Origin: Pseudomonas sp.
GTDB taxonomy: Bacteria; Pseudomonadota; Gammaproteobacteria; Pseudomonadales; Pseudomonadaceae
Reading direction: 5' to 3'
Length of the DNA: 64,000 nucleotides
Assembly (NCBI GenBank): GCA_007713455.1
Contig: VMRT01000010.1
Coordinates: 124,001-188,000, forward strand
The translations under genes were made by a program, and so were the position numbers. The notes under the pieces are model-generated. The model made no database searches and was not told the DNA's origin. It was given only the letters and a program-made list of their open reading frames with translations. Shown here one piece after another: positions 26,886 to 38,039 of this stretch (its first letter is position 1; the number at the start of each line of letters is the position of its first letter).

Positions 26886-28359
26886 ATGACACATGTATCA
26901 ATCTGGCAGCGACCCTCCAGCCTGCGCGGCGCACTCCTGCTCAAGGTTGTCGTGCCGCTGATGGCGATCATGTTCGGCTTCAGTTCGGTGGTGCTGTGGA
27001 CGGTCGAGCGCAACAGCGAGCGACGCTTGCAGGCGGAGGTCGAGCTGGTGGCGCGGGCGGTACGTCTGCCGCTCAGTGCCAGCCTGGAGAAGAATCATGA
27101 GCGCACCCTGCAGCAGGTTCTCGAATCGGTGCTCGGCGTCGGCCGCGTCTATGGCGCCTATGTCTACGATCGCGACGGCAAGCTCGCGGCCTATGCCGGC
27201 GCGGTGGAGCCGGATCAGGACGAGTCGGCGATTCAGCAGCTCACCGCGGGCGGCGAGCTGACCGGCACCTATCAGCGCATCAATGGCCGCCCGGTTTATT
27301 CCTATTTCGTCCCGCTGGAGGAAAGTGGCGGGCAGATCAACGGCCTGTTGCAGGTAACGCGGCGCTGGGGCGATTTCGAGCAGGACATTCGCCGTCTACG
27401 CCTGATTGCGGCCGGGATGGGCGGCTTGCTGGCCGGGGTGGCGCTGGTGGTGATCCTGCTCGGCCATCGCTCAGCAGTGGGCAAGCATCTGCAACAGTTG
27501 GCGCGAAGCATGGCGCGGGTCGCGGCCGGTGAGCGCGAGCATCGTGCACCGCATAGCGGACCGCAGGAGATCGTCGTGCTGTCCGGCGCGTTGAATCAGA
27601 TGCTCGACAGCATTTCCGCCGCCGAACGGCAGGTGGCCGAGCAGCAGGCCCGCGAAGAGCAGCTGCAGGCACGCCTGCGCCAGAGTCAGCAACTGGCGGC
27701 GGTCGGTCGGTTGGCGGCCGGGGTGGCGCACGAGCTGGGCAGCCCGCTCAGCGTGATCGATGGCAAGGCGCAGCGCGTGTTGCGCGACGACGAGCTGGGC
27801 GAAAGCCACCGCCGCGCGCTGTTGCAGATCCGCCAGCAGGTGGCGCGACTCAGTGCCATCGTCCGTCAGCTGCTGGATTTCGGTCGTGCCGCCGGTTCGC
27901 CCCCGCGCAAGGTTCCCGCCGAGGTGCTGGCGCATTCGGCAGCCGCGGCGGTGGCCGATGAGCTGGCCGCGCTGCAGGTTCGCCTGGAGCTGCAGGCGCC
28001 GGGGCAGACGCTTTGTTGCCGTGTCGACCCGCCGCGTTTCGAGCAGGCGCTGACCAATCTGCTACGCAATGCCGCCCAGGCCAGCCCTGGCGGATTGGTG
28101 CGCCTGCGCTGGTGGCGCGATGCTGCCGAACTGCTGTTGCAGGTCGAGGACGATGGCCCGGGCATTGCCGAGTCGAACCGCGCGGCGCTGTTCGAGCCGT
28201 TCTTCACCACCAAGCCGGTGGGTGAAGGCTGCGGGCTGGGACTGGCAGTGGCCCATGGCGTGGTCAGCGAGTGTGGCGGACGTATCGAACTGGTCGACGG
28301 CGGCCTGCCGGGCGCGGCCTTCCGTATCGCATTGCCATTGATCGACGAGGAGGTCGAGC

Positions 28360-28367
<8 letters not shown>
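26886..28367 (+). CDS. Sensor histidine kinase partnered with an NtrC-type regulator
   Basis: 493 residues: TM1 about 17-40, periplasmic double-helix/PAS-like sensor about 41-172, TM2 about 174-193, HAMP, then phosphoacceptor His282 in GVAHELGSPLSVI, N box NLLRNAAQASPGG, and G boxes DDGPGIA and GCGLGLAVAHGVV. The start is ATG 26886. Its gene overlaps the response regulator by 8 bases (ATGACTGA). The signal is unknown. The kinase type is that of sigma-54 activator partners such as DctB or ZraS. Confidence 0.92.
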
Positions 28368-29748
<1,381 letters not shown>

Positions 29749-29811
29749 TCGGACTCGCCGCAGGGCGCCCGAAAGCGCACACTGCCGGCCTTTTCTCAGT
29801 GAGGAGCGAAC

Positions 29812-30270
29812 ATGCTCAATAACGACGTCCTGCGCAGCCTGCGCTACACCCTCAAGGCCAGTGATGCACAGATGGCTGAAATTGCCGCCCTGGGTGGCTG
29901 CACGGTAGACGAGGCCGAGGTTCGCGCCTGGCTCAGCCGCGAGGACGAGGACGGCTATCAGGAATGCCCGGACGAAGCGATGGCGCGTTTTCTCGACGGG
30001 CTGATCTACTTCAAGCGCGGCAAGGACGAAAGCCGTCCGGCACCGCCGCTGGAGCTGCCGGTCAGCAACAACCAGATCCTGAAAAAACTGCGGGTGGCCT
30101 TCGAGCTGCGCGACGAAGACCTGCAGGCGATCCTGCATGCCGCCGACCTGCAGCTGTCGAAATCCGAACTTGGCGCGCTGTTCCGCAAGCCCGGGCACAG
30201 CAACTACCGCGCCTGCGGCGATCAGCTGCTGCGCAATTTCCTCAAGGGCCTTTCGCTGCGCCAGGGTTGA
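29812..30270 (+). CDS. DUF1456 protein (YehS-like)
   Basis: 152 residues made of two DUF1456 repeats: MLNNDVLRSLRYTLKASDAQ with LDGLIYFKRGKDE, and SNNQILKKLRVAFELRDEDL with DQLLRNFLKGLSLR. It matches the architecture of E. coli YehS. Function unknown, and cytoplasmic as no signal is visible. A GAGGAG ribosome-binding site precedes ATG 29812. Confidence 0.9.
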   Translation: MLNNDVLRSLRYTLKASDAQMAEIAALGGCTVDEAEVRAWLSREDEDGYQECPDEAMARFLDGLIYFKRGKDESRPAPPLELPVSNNQILKKLRVAFELRDEDLQAILHAADLQLSKSELGALFRKPGHSNYRACGDQLLRNFLKGLSLRQG

Positions 30271-30422
30271 TCCACACCGCACGGCACCTCAAGTGGTAAA
30301 TGGCCAGGCGGCCGCTACGCTGAAGCAGGCAGCTAGCCGCATGCCCGGTGCGCAGCTCGTCGCCGGGAACGCCATAACAACAAGATGACCGCCCCACGCG
30401 GCGGTGCCCTGAGGTGCGTGCC

Positions 30423-31691
30423 ATGAAGATTCCCTGCCTGACCCTGAGCGCCTTGCTCGCGATGAGCTGTGCCGCTGCGATTGCGGCACCGACCAGTGAT
30501 GAAGCACTGGAGCGCATGCGCTCGATGAAGACCACCGGCCAGTCGCTTGACATGAAGACCATCCCCCAGGATGGACCCACCGCCGACGCCATCCGCGACA
30601 ACCTCAAGCGCATCAAGCTGCCGGAGGGTTTTCGCATTGATCTCTACGCCATAGTTCCGGATGCCCGTCATATGGCGGTTGGGCCTTCCAGCGGGGTCGT
30701 GTTCGTCGGCACCCGCAAGACCGATCTGTGGACGGTCACCGACCGCACCAAGAACCGCACGGCCGATGAAGTGAAGCGCTTCGCTCCGGCGATTTCCTTC
30801 ACCCAGCCCGGCCCCTGCTTCAGCCCGGACGGCTTCCTCTTCGTCGCCGAGCACAACCGCGTGCTGGTGTTCCCGGCGGCGGAGTTCTTCTACGAGGGGC
30901 CGGACGTGGCAGCGGACATCGTGGTGCCGACCGGCGAGCTGATCCCAAAGGACGAGGAGAGCTACAACCACGGGGCGCGGGTCTGTGCCGTGGGCCCGGA
31001 CAACAAGCTCACCATCTCCCTCGGCCAGCCACACAACGTGCCACCCAAGGACAAGCTCGACCTGTACGCCAAGCACGGCATCGGCGGCATCGTGCGCATG
31101 GAGCGCGACGGCAGCAAACGCGAGGTCTACGCCACCGGTGTGCGCAACTCCGTGGGCATCACCTATAACCCGACCAGCAAGGAGCTGTGGTTTACCGACA
31201 ACCAGGTCGACGGCATGGGCGACGATACGCCGCCGGGCGAAATCAACCATGCGCCAGAGGCAGGCATGCGCTTCGGCATGCCCTGGTACGGCGGTGGCCA
31301 GGTGCGCACCAACGAGTACGCCGACGAGACCCCGCCCGAGGGCCTGACTTCGCCGGTAGTGGAAACCACCGCTCATGCCGCCGACATGGGTCTGATGTTC
31401 TATACCGGCAAGCAGTTTCCCGAGCAGTACCGCGGCGGCCTGTTCAGCGCCCAGCGCGGCAGCTGGAACCGCACCGTGCCGGCTGGCGCACGGGTGATGT
31501 TCACGCCGTTCGAGGCCGATGGCAGCGGTCCGTCCGGCGAGACGGTGCCCTTCGCCGAAGGCTGGCTGGACGAGGAAACCGGCGAGTACTACGGCCGCAT
31601 CGTCGATGTCGCGCAGCTCAAGGACGGCTCGCTGCTGGTCAGCGACGACACCGCTGGGGCCATCTACCGCATCTCCTTCCAGGGCAAGTGA
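30423..31691 (+). CDS. Exported PQQ-type sugar/sorbosone dehydrogenase
   Basis: About 422 residues from ATG 30423 (GTG 30414 is an alternative). Signal peptide (LSALLAMSCAAAIAA), then a beta-propeller of the soluble glucose/sorbosone dehydrogenase type: LPEGFRIDLYAIVPDARHM, YNHGARVCAVGPDNKLTISL, GIGGIVRMERDGSKREVYAT, GVRNSVGITYNP and LWFTDNQVDGMGDD. The family uses pyrroloquinoline quinone to oxidise sugars or aldehydes in the periplasm. A monohaem cytochrome c gene follows 62 bases downstream and is the probable electron acceptor. The substrate is unknown. Confidence 0.85.
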   Translation: MKIPCLTLSALLAMSCAAAIAAPTSDEALERMRSMKTTGQSLDMKTIPQDGPTADAIRDNLKRIKLPEGFRIDLYAIVPDARHMAVGPSSGVVFVGTRKTDLWTVTDRTKNRTADEVKRFAPAISFTQPGPCFSPDGFLFVAEHNRVLVFPAAEFFYEGPDVAADIVVPTGELIPKDEESYNHGARVCAVGPDNKLTISLGQPHNVPPKDKLDLYAKHGIGGIVRMERDGSKREVYATGVRNSVGITYNPTSKELWFTDNQVDGMGDDTPPGEINHAPEAGMRFGMPWYGGGQVRTNEYADETPPEGLTSPVVETTAHAADMGLMFYTGKQFPEQYRGGLFSAQRGSWNRTVPAGARVMFTPFEADGSGPSGETVPFAEGWLDEETGEYYGRIVDVAQLKDGSLLVSDDTAGAIYRISFQGK

Positions 31692-31753
31692 GCCGCTTTG
31701 CCGCTGCGCCGGGCTGCCGTTCGCGGTAGCCGGCGTCATTCGAGGATTTCTGC

Positions 31754-32092
31754 ATGTCGATGGATTTCAAGCGGTGGCTATTCCTGGTGCTGGCATTGCT
31801 GGTGGGCAGCGCCTGCCTTCCGGCGCTGGCGGCCGATCTGACCGCTGCCAAGACCAAGGCCAAGATGTGCGCCGCGTGCCACGGCATCGATGGCATCGCC
31901 ACGGTCGCCGATGCACCGAACCTGGCCGGCAACGGCGAGCTGTACCTGGCGTGCCAGCTGCAGGCCTTTCGCTCCGGTGAGCGCAAGCATCCGCAGATGA
32001 GCGTCATCGCCTCCGGGCTGAGTGACGAGGATATCGCCGCGGTCACGGCCTGGTATTCGGCGATCAAGGTCAGTGTCGAATTGCCTGAGTGA
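31754..32092 (+). CDS. Periplasmic c-type cytochrome
   Basis: 112 residues: signal peptide (LFLVLALLVGSACLPALA), haem-binding CAACH, the distal ligand Met probably in KHPQMSVIA, and the C-terminal helix LSDEDIAAVTAWYSAI of class I cytochromes c. It is the probable electron acceptor of the PQQ-type dehydrogenase directly upstream. The start is ATG 31754 (MSMDF). Confidence 0.9.
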   Translation: MSMDFKRWLFLVLALLVGSACLPALAADLTAAKTKAKMCAACHGIDGIATVADAPNLAGNGELYLACQLQAFRSGERKHPQMSVIASGLSDEDIAAVTAWYSAIKVSVELPE

Positions 32093-32159
32093 GCCGCCCG
32101 CTCTGAACGTTTGCCGCTCGGCCCGGGCCTAAGCCCTGACGAATCCAGAGAGCACGCCC

Positions 32160-32834
32160 ATGACCTTTTCCATCATCGCCCGCTGCCCGCGCACCGGTCA
32201 GTTCGGCGTGGCCGCGGCCACGGCGATGCCCGCGGTGGGCAAGTTGTTGACCCACGCGGCGGCCCATGTGGGGGCGGTGGCGACCCAGGCACAGATCAAT
32301 CCGTACCTGGGTATCGACGGCCTGCGTTTCCTGCGCCAGTTCAGCCCGGCGGCCGAGGTGCTGGAGCGGCTGCGGTGCACCGATCCCTGTATGAGCCAGC
32401 GCCAGTGCGCGGTGATCGACAGCAAGGGCCGCACGGCCTGCTGGACTGGAGAGAAGTGCCTGCCCTGGGCGGGCTCGATCGCCGGCGAACAGTTCTGTGT
32501 GCAGGGTAACCGGCTCAAGGGGCGCGAGGTGCTGGAGGCCGCCTGCGAAGCCTATGAGCGCAGCGCACACCTGCCGCTGGTGGAGCGTTTGATGGAGGCG
32601 ATCGCCGCCGGCGATGCCCAGGGCGGCGATCGCCATGGCGAGTCATCGGCAACGGTGTATGTGGTCGATAACGAGGAGTACCCGCTGTGGGATATCCGCG
32701 TCGACCATCATCCCGACCCGTTCGCCGAGCTGCGCCGGCTGCACGATGTGTTCGCGCGCGACGTGGTGCCGGAAATCCTCGCCATGTCGACGCGCGCCAA
32801 TCCTGCCGGCGCTGCCGAGGAGGATTCCATCTAG
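32160..32834 (+). CDS. DUF1028 family Ntn-hydrolase-like protein
   Basis: 224 residues with the DUF1028 pattern: TFSIIARCPRTGQFGVAAAT, AVGKLLTHAAAHVGAVATQA, QRQCAVIDSKGRTACWTG and GEQFCVQGNRLKG. The residue after Met1 is Thr, a possible N-terminal nucleophile as in Ntn hydrolases (inference). In other bacteria these genes sit near peptidase and amidohydrolase genes. Here it follows the cytochrome by 67 bases. The 3' end overlaps the convergent GGDEF-EAL gene by four bases. Confidence 0.88.
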   Translation: MTFSIIARCPRTGQFGVAAATAMPAVGKLLTHAAAHVGAVATQAQINPYLGIDGLRFLRQFSPAAEVLERLRCTDPCMSQRQCAVIDSKGRTACWTGEKCLPWAGSIAGEQFCVQGNRLKGREVLEAACEAYERSAHLPLVERLMEAIAAGDAQGGDRHGESSATVYVVDNEEYPLWDIRVDHHPDPFAELRRLHDVFARDVVPEILAMSTRANPAGAAEEDSI

Positions 32835-35227
32835 TAGTCGCTGCTGACTGCTGCCGGGTTGGCTAGCGGGCTAGCCGATGGCGGCAGCGGCTCCAGACGC
32901 AGCGCGCCGTGGGCGCGGTTGCGTACCGCCATCCAGTCCTCCAGTGCTGCCAGCGAGCGCGGCGGCGAGATCAGGTAGCCCTGGAACAGGTCGCAGCCGG
33001 CTTGCAGCAGTGCCGACTGTTTTTCCATGTTGTCGACGCCCTCGGCATTCACGCGCTTGCCCTGGGCGTGGCAGAAGGCGATGAGGGCGCTCAGGCTCTG
33101 CTGCATCTCCGGGCGGGTCAGCCGGGTGATAATCGCCATGTCCAGCTTGATGGTGTCGGCGGGGTACTCGAGCAGCTGCTGGATCGAGGTATAGCCGACG
33201 CCGAAGTCGTCGATGGCGACGCGGAAGCCCGCGCGGCGAATCGCCTGGACCACTTCCATGGTGTTCTTGCACAGCTCGGCGGCGTAGGTTTCGGTCAGCT
33301 CGATCTCGATCCTGCCCGGCTCGACGCCGTGATGGGCGGCGCGCTCGACGAGGTAGCGGCAGATGCGGTCGTCGTTGAGCTGCGCGGAGGACACGTTGAT
33401 CGCCAGCAGCACGCCTTCGCCGAACAGCTGCACCAGTTTCGGGTACTCCGCCAGGGCATGATCGATGACCCAGCTGTCGATCTTCGGGAACAGCCCGGCG
33501 CGCTCGGCGATGGGGATGAACTCGCCGGGCGATACCGTCCCGAGGATTGGTGAATGCCAGCGCAGCAGCACTTCGCAACTGACCACTGCGCCTTCGCGAT
33601 CCAGCGCCGGCATGTAGACCAGCCGCAGCTGGTCGTCGCCGTCGAGCTCGCGCAGCTGGTCTTCGATCAGGCGGATTCGCTCGTTGCGTCGCTCCAGCTC
33701 GCCGCTGAAGGCCACCGCGGTGTTCTTGCCCTCGGCCTTGGCCTGGTACATGGCGGTGTCGGCGCGGGTGAGCAGCTGGGTGATCGAGTCCGCATCTTCC
33801 GGGTAGCAGGCGGTGCCGATGCTGACGCTGACCGGATACAGGCGATCCTCCAGACGAAACCCGCCGCGGCAGAGGCCGAGCAGCGCGTCGCACAATTGCT
33901 GGAGGCCGCCGTCGCCGGTTTCGCTCAGCAGCAGGATGGCGAACTCGTCGCCGGACAGGCGCGCCAGGGCCGTTTCCGTCTGCGGGTAGTCGGTGCGATG
34001 ACGTTCGAGCACGCCGCGGGCACGCTGGGCGAAGATTCGCAGCAGGGTGTCGCCGGCCTCGTGGCCGTGCTGGTCGTTGACCTGCTTGAAGTTGTCCAGA
34101 TCGAGAAACAGCAGTGCCAGCCGCTTGTGCGTGCGCATGCACTGCTCGTACATGGTATTGGCCAGCACGCCGAAGTGCGCCCGGTTGCTGACCTGGGTCA
34201 GGCTGTCCTCCCAGGATATTTCGCGGATGCGTTGCAGCGCCTCGGTGTTGCGGTCGTGCAGGGTCTTCATGTTCACCGTCAGCCGGCCGATCTCGCCGCC
34301 ATCGGTCGGCTCGTCGAGCGCGTCGCGCTTGCACAGCAGCAGGTCGGTGAGCTGGTCGTCCAGCTGGCTGATGGGGCCGGTAATGGAACGGCGGATCAGC
34401 CACAGCAGCAGGCCGATGGAGATAAGACAGATCAGCGCGCCGCCGGCGATGAAGGCGAGCCCCAGCGTCTGCAGACGCTCGGCGGTGTAGTGTGGCGCCG
34501 GTGTCAGCCGTGCATGCAGCGAGCGCGACAGCGAAACCCTGGCGGATAACCCCGCGGCCGCCGGCAACGGCTCGTCGGCGATTTCGACAGGCGCGCCGTA
34601 TTCGCTTTCCAGGCTGCGCTTGAGCTTGAGGAAGCGCTCCGGGCGCACCGCCAGCTGAATGGCGAAGGCTTCGGCGCGCTGGCTTGGCAGTGGCCGGCTG
34701 CTGGAGGCCGGCAGGATGAAGTCGGTGTTCATCAGCAGCGGGTCGTCATTGGCCTGCTCGACGTAGAGGGTGTTGCCGGATGCCGAAGACCGTCTGGCTT
34801 CGCTGACGATACGCTGCTGGCTCGCATTCATCGAGGCGAATGGCGACAGGCTGCTTTCGAAGTAGTAGGCCGGCCTGCCATCGGGCTGCACGACGGCGAG
34901 GGAAACGAAGGTCAGCTCGGTATTGGATAGCGAGCGGATGCTCTGCTGGATGCGCAGCCCGAGGGTGTCGTTGCGAAAGTCGGTGTCCGACTCGCGCAGG
35001 AACAGCAGCAGCGCCTCGCTATCCATGATCGAGTAGAGCACGCTGCGATTGAACGCCTCATAGTCCAGGTAGGCGGAGGTCAGCGCCGAGAGCTGCTGCT
35101 CCAGGCGCGCCTGCTCCAGCCCCAGCAGCGAGGCGCGCTGGGTCAGGTAGGCGGTGGTCGAGGCAACCAGCTGGATGATCAGAATGACCGGAAAGATCAC
35201 CAGCAGCGTGCGCTTACCTAGCGTCAT
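32831..35227 (-). CDS. GGDEF-EAL transmembrane protein (MbaA-like)
   Basis: 798 residues: TM1 (LVIFPVILIIQLVASTTAYL), periplasmic sensor of about 240 residues, TM2 (FIAGGALICLISIGLLLWLI), HAMP, GGDEF domain with active site SGDEF, and EAL domain starting CEVLLRW (EVL instead of EAL). The other phosphodiesterase residues are kept: AINVSS, IEIELTET, AIDDFGVGYTS, TIKLD, AEGVD and FQGY. It may therefore make or break c-di-GMP. It overlaps the 3' end of a polyamine-type binding-protein gene by 14 bases, the gene arrangement of Vibrio nspS-mbaA, in which the binding protein controls the enzyme. Confidence 0.92.
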   Translation of the reverse strand: MTLGKRTLLVIFPVILIIQLVASTTAYLTQRASLLGLEQARLEQQLSALTSAYLDYEAFNRSVLYSIMDSEALLLFLRESDTDFRNDTLGLRIQQSIRSLSNTELTFVSLAVVQPDGRPAYYFESSLSPFASMNASQQRIVSEARRSSASGNTLYVEQANDDPLLMNTDFILPASSSRPLPSQRAEAFAIQLAVRPERFLKLKRSLESEYGAPVEIADEPLPAAAGLSARVSLSRSLHARLTPAPHYTAERLQTLGLAFIAGGALICLISIGLLLWLIRRSITGPISQLDDQLTDLLLCKRDALDEPTDGGEIGRLTVNMKTLHDRNTEALQRIREISWEDSLTQVSNRAHFGVLANTMYEQCMRTHKRLALLFLDLDNFKQVNDQHGHEAGDTLLRIFAQRARGVLERHRTDYPQTETALARLSGDEFAILLLSETGDGGLQQLCDALLGLCRGGFRLEDRLYPVSVSIGTACYPEDADSITQLLTRADTAMYQAKAEGKNTAVAFSGELERRNERIRLIEDQLRELDGDDQLRLVYMPALDREGAVVSCEVLLRWHSPILGTVSPGEFIPIAERAGLFPKIDSWVIDHALAEYPKLVQLFGEGVLLAINVSSAQLNDDRICRYLVERAAHHGVEPGRIEIELTETYAAELCKNTMEVVQAIRRAGFRVAIDDFGVGYTSIQQLLEYPADTIKLDMAIITRLTRPEMQQSLSALIAFCHAQGKRVNAEGVDNMEKQSALLQAGCDLFQGYLISPPRSLAALEDWMAVRNRAHGALRLEPLPPSASPLANPAAVSSDY

Positions 35228-36299
35228 GGGCGTTGATCAGTGCACTGATGATGCGCCGCCGCGTCTGCGTGCCCTCCAGCGGTCGCGTCTCGTAGACCTG
35301 GCGTCTCTCAAGCACCGCTTCCGGCGGGTAGATGGTCGAATCCGCGCGGATATCCGCCGGTAGCAGGGCCTGCGCCGCAGCGTTCGGTGTGGCGACGCCC
35401 AGATCGGCGGCATTCAGGGCGGCGATTTCCGGCTGCTGGAGGAAGTCGAGGAAGCGCCGCGCCAGCGCCTTCTTCGCGGTGCCGGTCGGTATCGACAGGC
35501 AATCGACCCAGAGCAGCGTGCCCTCTTCGGGCACCACGTAGCGCCAGGGCCCGCCGTCGACCCCTTCGACTTCGTTGAGCACCTGCTGGTCGCCGCTGTA
35601 GGCCAGGGCCATGTCGGCCTGGTCGAGGTAGCGCTGGCTGCGCAGTGAAGTGATCACGTACTCGTAGGTCAGCACGGCGCTGGACTGGGCCATGAGCAGA
35701 TCGAAGGCGGCCTTGAGTTCGTCGTTGTTCGAGGTGTTGATCGAATGGTTCTGCAGGATCAGCGGACTGGCGAGGATGTCCTCGTGGTCCTCCATCATGA
35801 TGATGTGTGGCTCGTCGGCGCGAGCCGGTTGCAGCAGGTCCTTCCAGGATCGTGGCGCGCTTTCCAGGCGGTCGCTGCGATAGGCGATGCCGAGCGTGCC
35901 CCACAGGTAGGGCACGCCGTAGCGCCCGCAGCTGTTGCGCCAGCGTTGCGGGACATGACGCAGCGTCGGCAGCTGCTTGTCGTCGATCGGGTCCAGCAGG
36001 CCGCGGGCGCCAAAGCGCGAGGCGCTGATCAGCTCCGTCAGGGCGATATCGATCTGATGCTCGGGCTTGGCGAGGACTTCGTCGCGCTTGTCGCCGCTAT
36101 CGAAGTAGATTTGCCTGATCTCGACCCCGGTTTCGGCTTGCCAGCGTTCGATCACCACCTCGCTGAGGTATTCCTCCCAGGTCAGCAGCGTCAGGTGTTC
36201 GGCCGCGTGCACGGGAGTCGAGGGAAACAGCAGACTGACCGTCATCAGCAGGGTGCTGCGCATACGCCATGGCGCCGGTTTGTTGTTCTTCTCGGTCAT
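35214..36299 (-). CDS. PotD/NspS-like periplasmic polyamine-binding protein
   Basis: 361 residues with signal sequence (LLMTVSLLFPSTPVHA) and spermidine/putrescine-binding fold: LTLLTWEEYLSEVVIERW, DIALTELISASRF, VPYLWGTLGIAYRSDRL, MALAYSGDQQVL and LLWVDCLSIPTG. No polyamine ABC permease or ATPase genes are nearby. Overlap with the GGDEF-EAL gene points to sensing rather than uptake, as in NspS-MbaA. Ligand identity cannot be read from sequence. Confidence 0.87.
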   Translation of the reverse strand: MTEKNNKPAPWRMRSTLLMTVSLLFPSTPVHAAEHLTLLTWEEYLSEVVIERWQAETGVEIRQIYFDSGDKRDEVLAKPEHQIDIALTELISASRFGARGLLDPIDDKQLPTLRHVPQRWRNSCGRYGVPYLWGTLGIAYRSDRLESAPRSWKDLLQPARADEPHIIMMEDHEDILASPLILQNHSINTSNNDELKAAFDLLMAQSSAVLTYEYVITSLRSQRYLDQADMALAYSGDQQVLNEVEGVDGGPWRYVVPEEGTLLWVDCLSIPTGTAKKALARRFLDFLQQPEIAALNAADLGVATPNAAAQALLPADIRADSTIYPPEAVLERRQVYETRPLEGTQTRRRIISALINAHDAR

Positions 36300-36561
36300 T
36301 GGTCATCCATCCCAGGCATTGGCCGCCGTCGCAGTGGGCGCACATTCGACGGGTCTGCCCGGGTTATCGGCAATGGGTGATGGCACTTTAATGGCGTCAG
36401 AGAGTCGGCGGCAACGAATTTGTAATCTTGGCCACATCCGTTCCGATCGGCGGTGCGCTGAGACCGTCAGTCAAACGGGTTGTTCGTCGCAGATGGCCTG
36501 CCGGCGCTCGATTCTTGAGCCAGACTCCAATACAGCCCGTGCCGGAACCAAGGAGCCTGCC

Positions 36562-37230
36562 ATGACCTTCAAGATCCCCTTTTTCGATCGAGTCCAGGCA
36601 GGTGCGGCGCTGGCCGAGCGCCTGGCGGAGGATGCCGACTGGCGCAATGCGCTGGTCCTGGCATTGCCGCGCGGCGGTGTGCCGGTAGCATTCGAGGTGG
36701 CACAGCGGCTGGGCCTCGAGCTGGACATTCTGGTTGTGCGCAAACTCGGCACGCCGGGCAATCGCGAACTGGCCATGGGCGCCATCGCCAGCGGCGGCGT
36801 GCGTGTGATGAACGACGACATAGTGCAGTACATCCACGTCTCCAGGGCCGAGATCGCCGGCACCATCGCCCAGGAAACCCACGAGCTGCAGCGGCGCGAA
36901 CAGGCCTATCGCGGTGAACGACCGCCGCCGCTCATCGCCGGACGTGGCGTGATCCTGGTCGACGACGGGCTGGCGACCGGCGCGACCATGCGCGCCGCGG
37001 TGCAGGCGGTGCGCCACCTGGGCGCGACGTGCATCACCGTTGCGGTGCCGGTGGCGGCTGCGCAGAGCATCGCGCAGCTGGAAAAACTGGCGGATCGCGT
37101 CGTTTGCCTGCATGTACCCCATGACCTGTATGCCATCGGTCGCTGGTACGAGCATTTCGAGCAGACCCCCGACCGCCAGGTGGTGGAGCTGCTACAGCGC
37201 GCGTGGACCAAGGGAGGGCAGGCGGCATGA
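36562..37230 (+). CDS. Phosphoribosyltransferase-domain protein
   Basis: 222 residues from ATG 36562, behind AAGGAG. Type I phosphoribosyltransferase fold: ALPRGGVPVAFEVAQRL, VVRKLGTPGNRELAMGAI, and the PRPP-binding motif GVILVDDGLATGATM. The family is stand-alone and often linked to stress or polyphosphate genes; the substrate base is unknown. The stop overlaps the next gene (ATGA), so it is co-translated with an alpha/beta hydrolase. These two activities also occur as a single fused protein in other bacteria. Confidence 0.88.
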   Translation: MTFKIPFFDRVQAGAALAERLAEDADWRNALVLALPRGGVPVAFEVAQRLGLELDILVVRKLGTPGNRELAMGAIASGGVRVMNDDIVQYIHVSRAEIAGTIAQETHELQRREQAYRGERPPPLIAGRGVILVDDGLATGATMRAAVQAVRHLGATCITVAVPVAAAQSIAQLEKLADRVVCLHVPHDLYAIGRWYEHFEQTPDRQVVELLQRAWTKGGQAA

Positions 37231-37880
37231 CCGCGCTTCCGGCGACACCCATGCGCTTCACGCTCGGCAAGGCACGCCTGCACGGCGAGCTGTGCTTGCC
37301 GCCCGCGGCCACCGGCCTGGTGGTGTTCGTCCACGGCAGCGGCAGCAGCCGGCACAGCCCGCGCAACCGCAGCGTGGCGCATTGCTTCAACGAAATGGGG
37401 CTGGCGACCCTGCTCTTCGATCTGCTCACCAAGCACGAGCAGCCCATTGACGAGATCACCCGGCAGCTGCGCTTCGACATCCCGCTGCTCAGCCAGCGCC
37501 TCAGCGGCGTGGTCGACCAGCTGAGCAGCGATGCGCGCTTGCACGATCTGCGCATCGGCCTGTTCGGCAGCAGCACCGGCGCCGCCGCGGCACTGACCAC
37601 CGCCGCCTCGCGGCCGGCGGACATCGCCGCGGTGGTTTCGCGTGGCGGCCGGGTCGACCTGGCGGATCTGTCGCTGGCGCGGGTCAAGGCGGCTTCGCTG
37701 TTCCTTGTCGGCAGCGGCGACCTCGAGGTGCTGGAACTCAACCGTGCCGCTGCTGCCCGTCTGCAGTGCGTGCATCAGCTGGTGGTGGTACCGGGGGCGA
37801 CGCACCTGTTCGAGGAGCACGGCACGCTGGAGGAGGTGGCGCGGCTGGCCGGCGACTGGTTCCTGAGACACCTGTGCTGA
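37227..37880 (+). CDS. Alpha/beta hydrolase (dienelactone hydrolase-like)
   Basis: 217 residues from ATG 37227, overlapping the phosphoribosyltransferase stop. VFVHGSGSSRHSPRNRSVA oxyanion region, LATLLFDLLTKHEQ, nucleophile elbow GLFGSSTGAAAAL (Ser), and His in PGATHLFEEHGTLEE. Cytoplasmic. Substrate unknown; pairing with a phosphoribosyltransferase is conserved in gene organisation and suggests a joint function. Confidence 0.87.
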   Translation: MTALPATPMRFTLGKARLHGELCLPPAATGLVVFVHGSGSSRHSPRNRSVAHCFNEMGLATLLFDLLTKHEQPIDEITRQLRFDIPLLSQRLSGVVDQLSSDARLHDLRIGLFGSSTGAAAALTTAASRPADIAAVVSRGGRVDLADLSLARVKAASLFLVGSGDLEVLELNRAAAARLQCVHQLVVVPGATHLFEEHGTLEEVARLAGDWFLRHLC

Positions 37881-38039
37881 TCCTGCCGCGGGCCGCAGCT
37901 GGGAGAAACAGGCGGTGCAGCGCCGCTGGCCAGGCCGAACGGCAATTTGCTGATACAAGGCTCTTCGCGGTGTTTGGTGGACAGCGGCGAACTCTTGGCC
38001 TCGACTTGTAACAAAGATCGGAATGCCAAGGAGGTTGTG

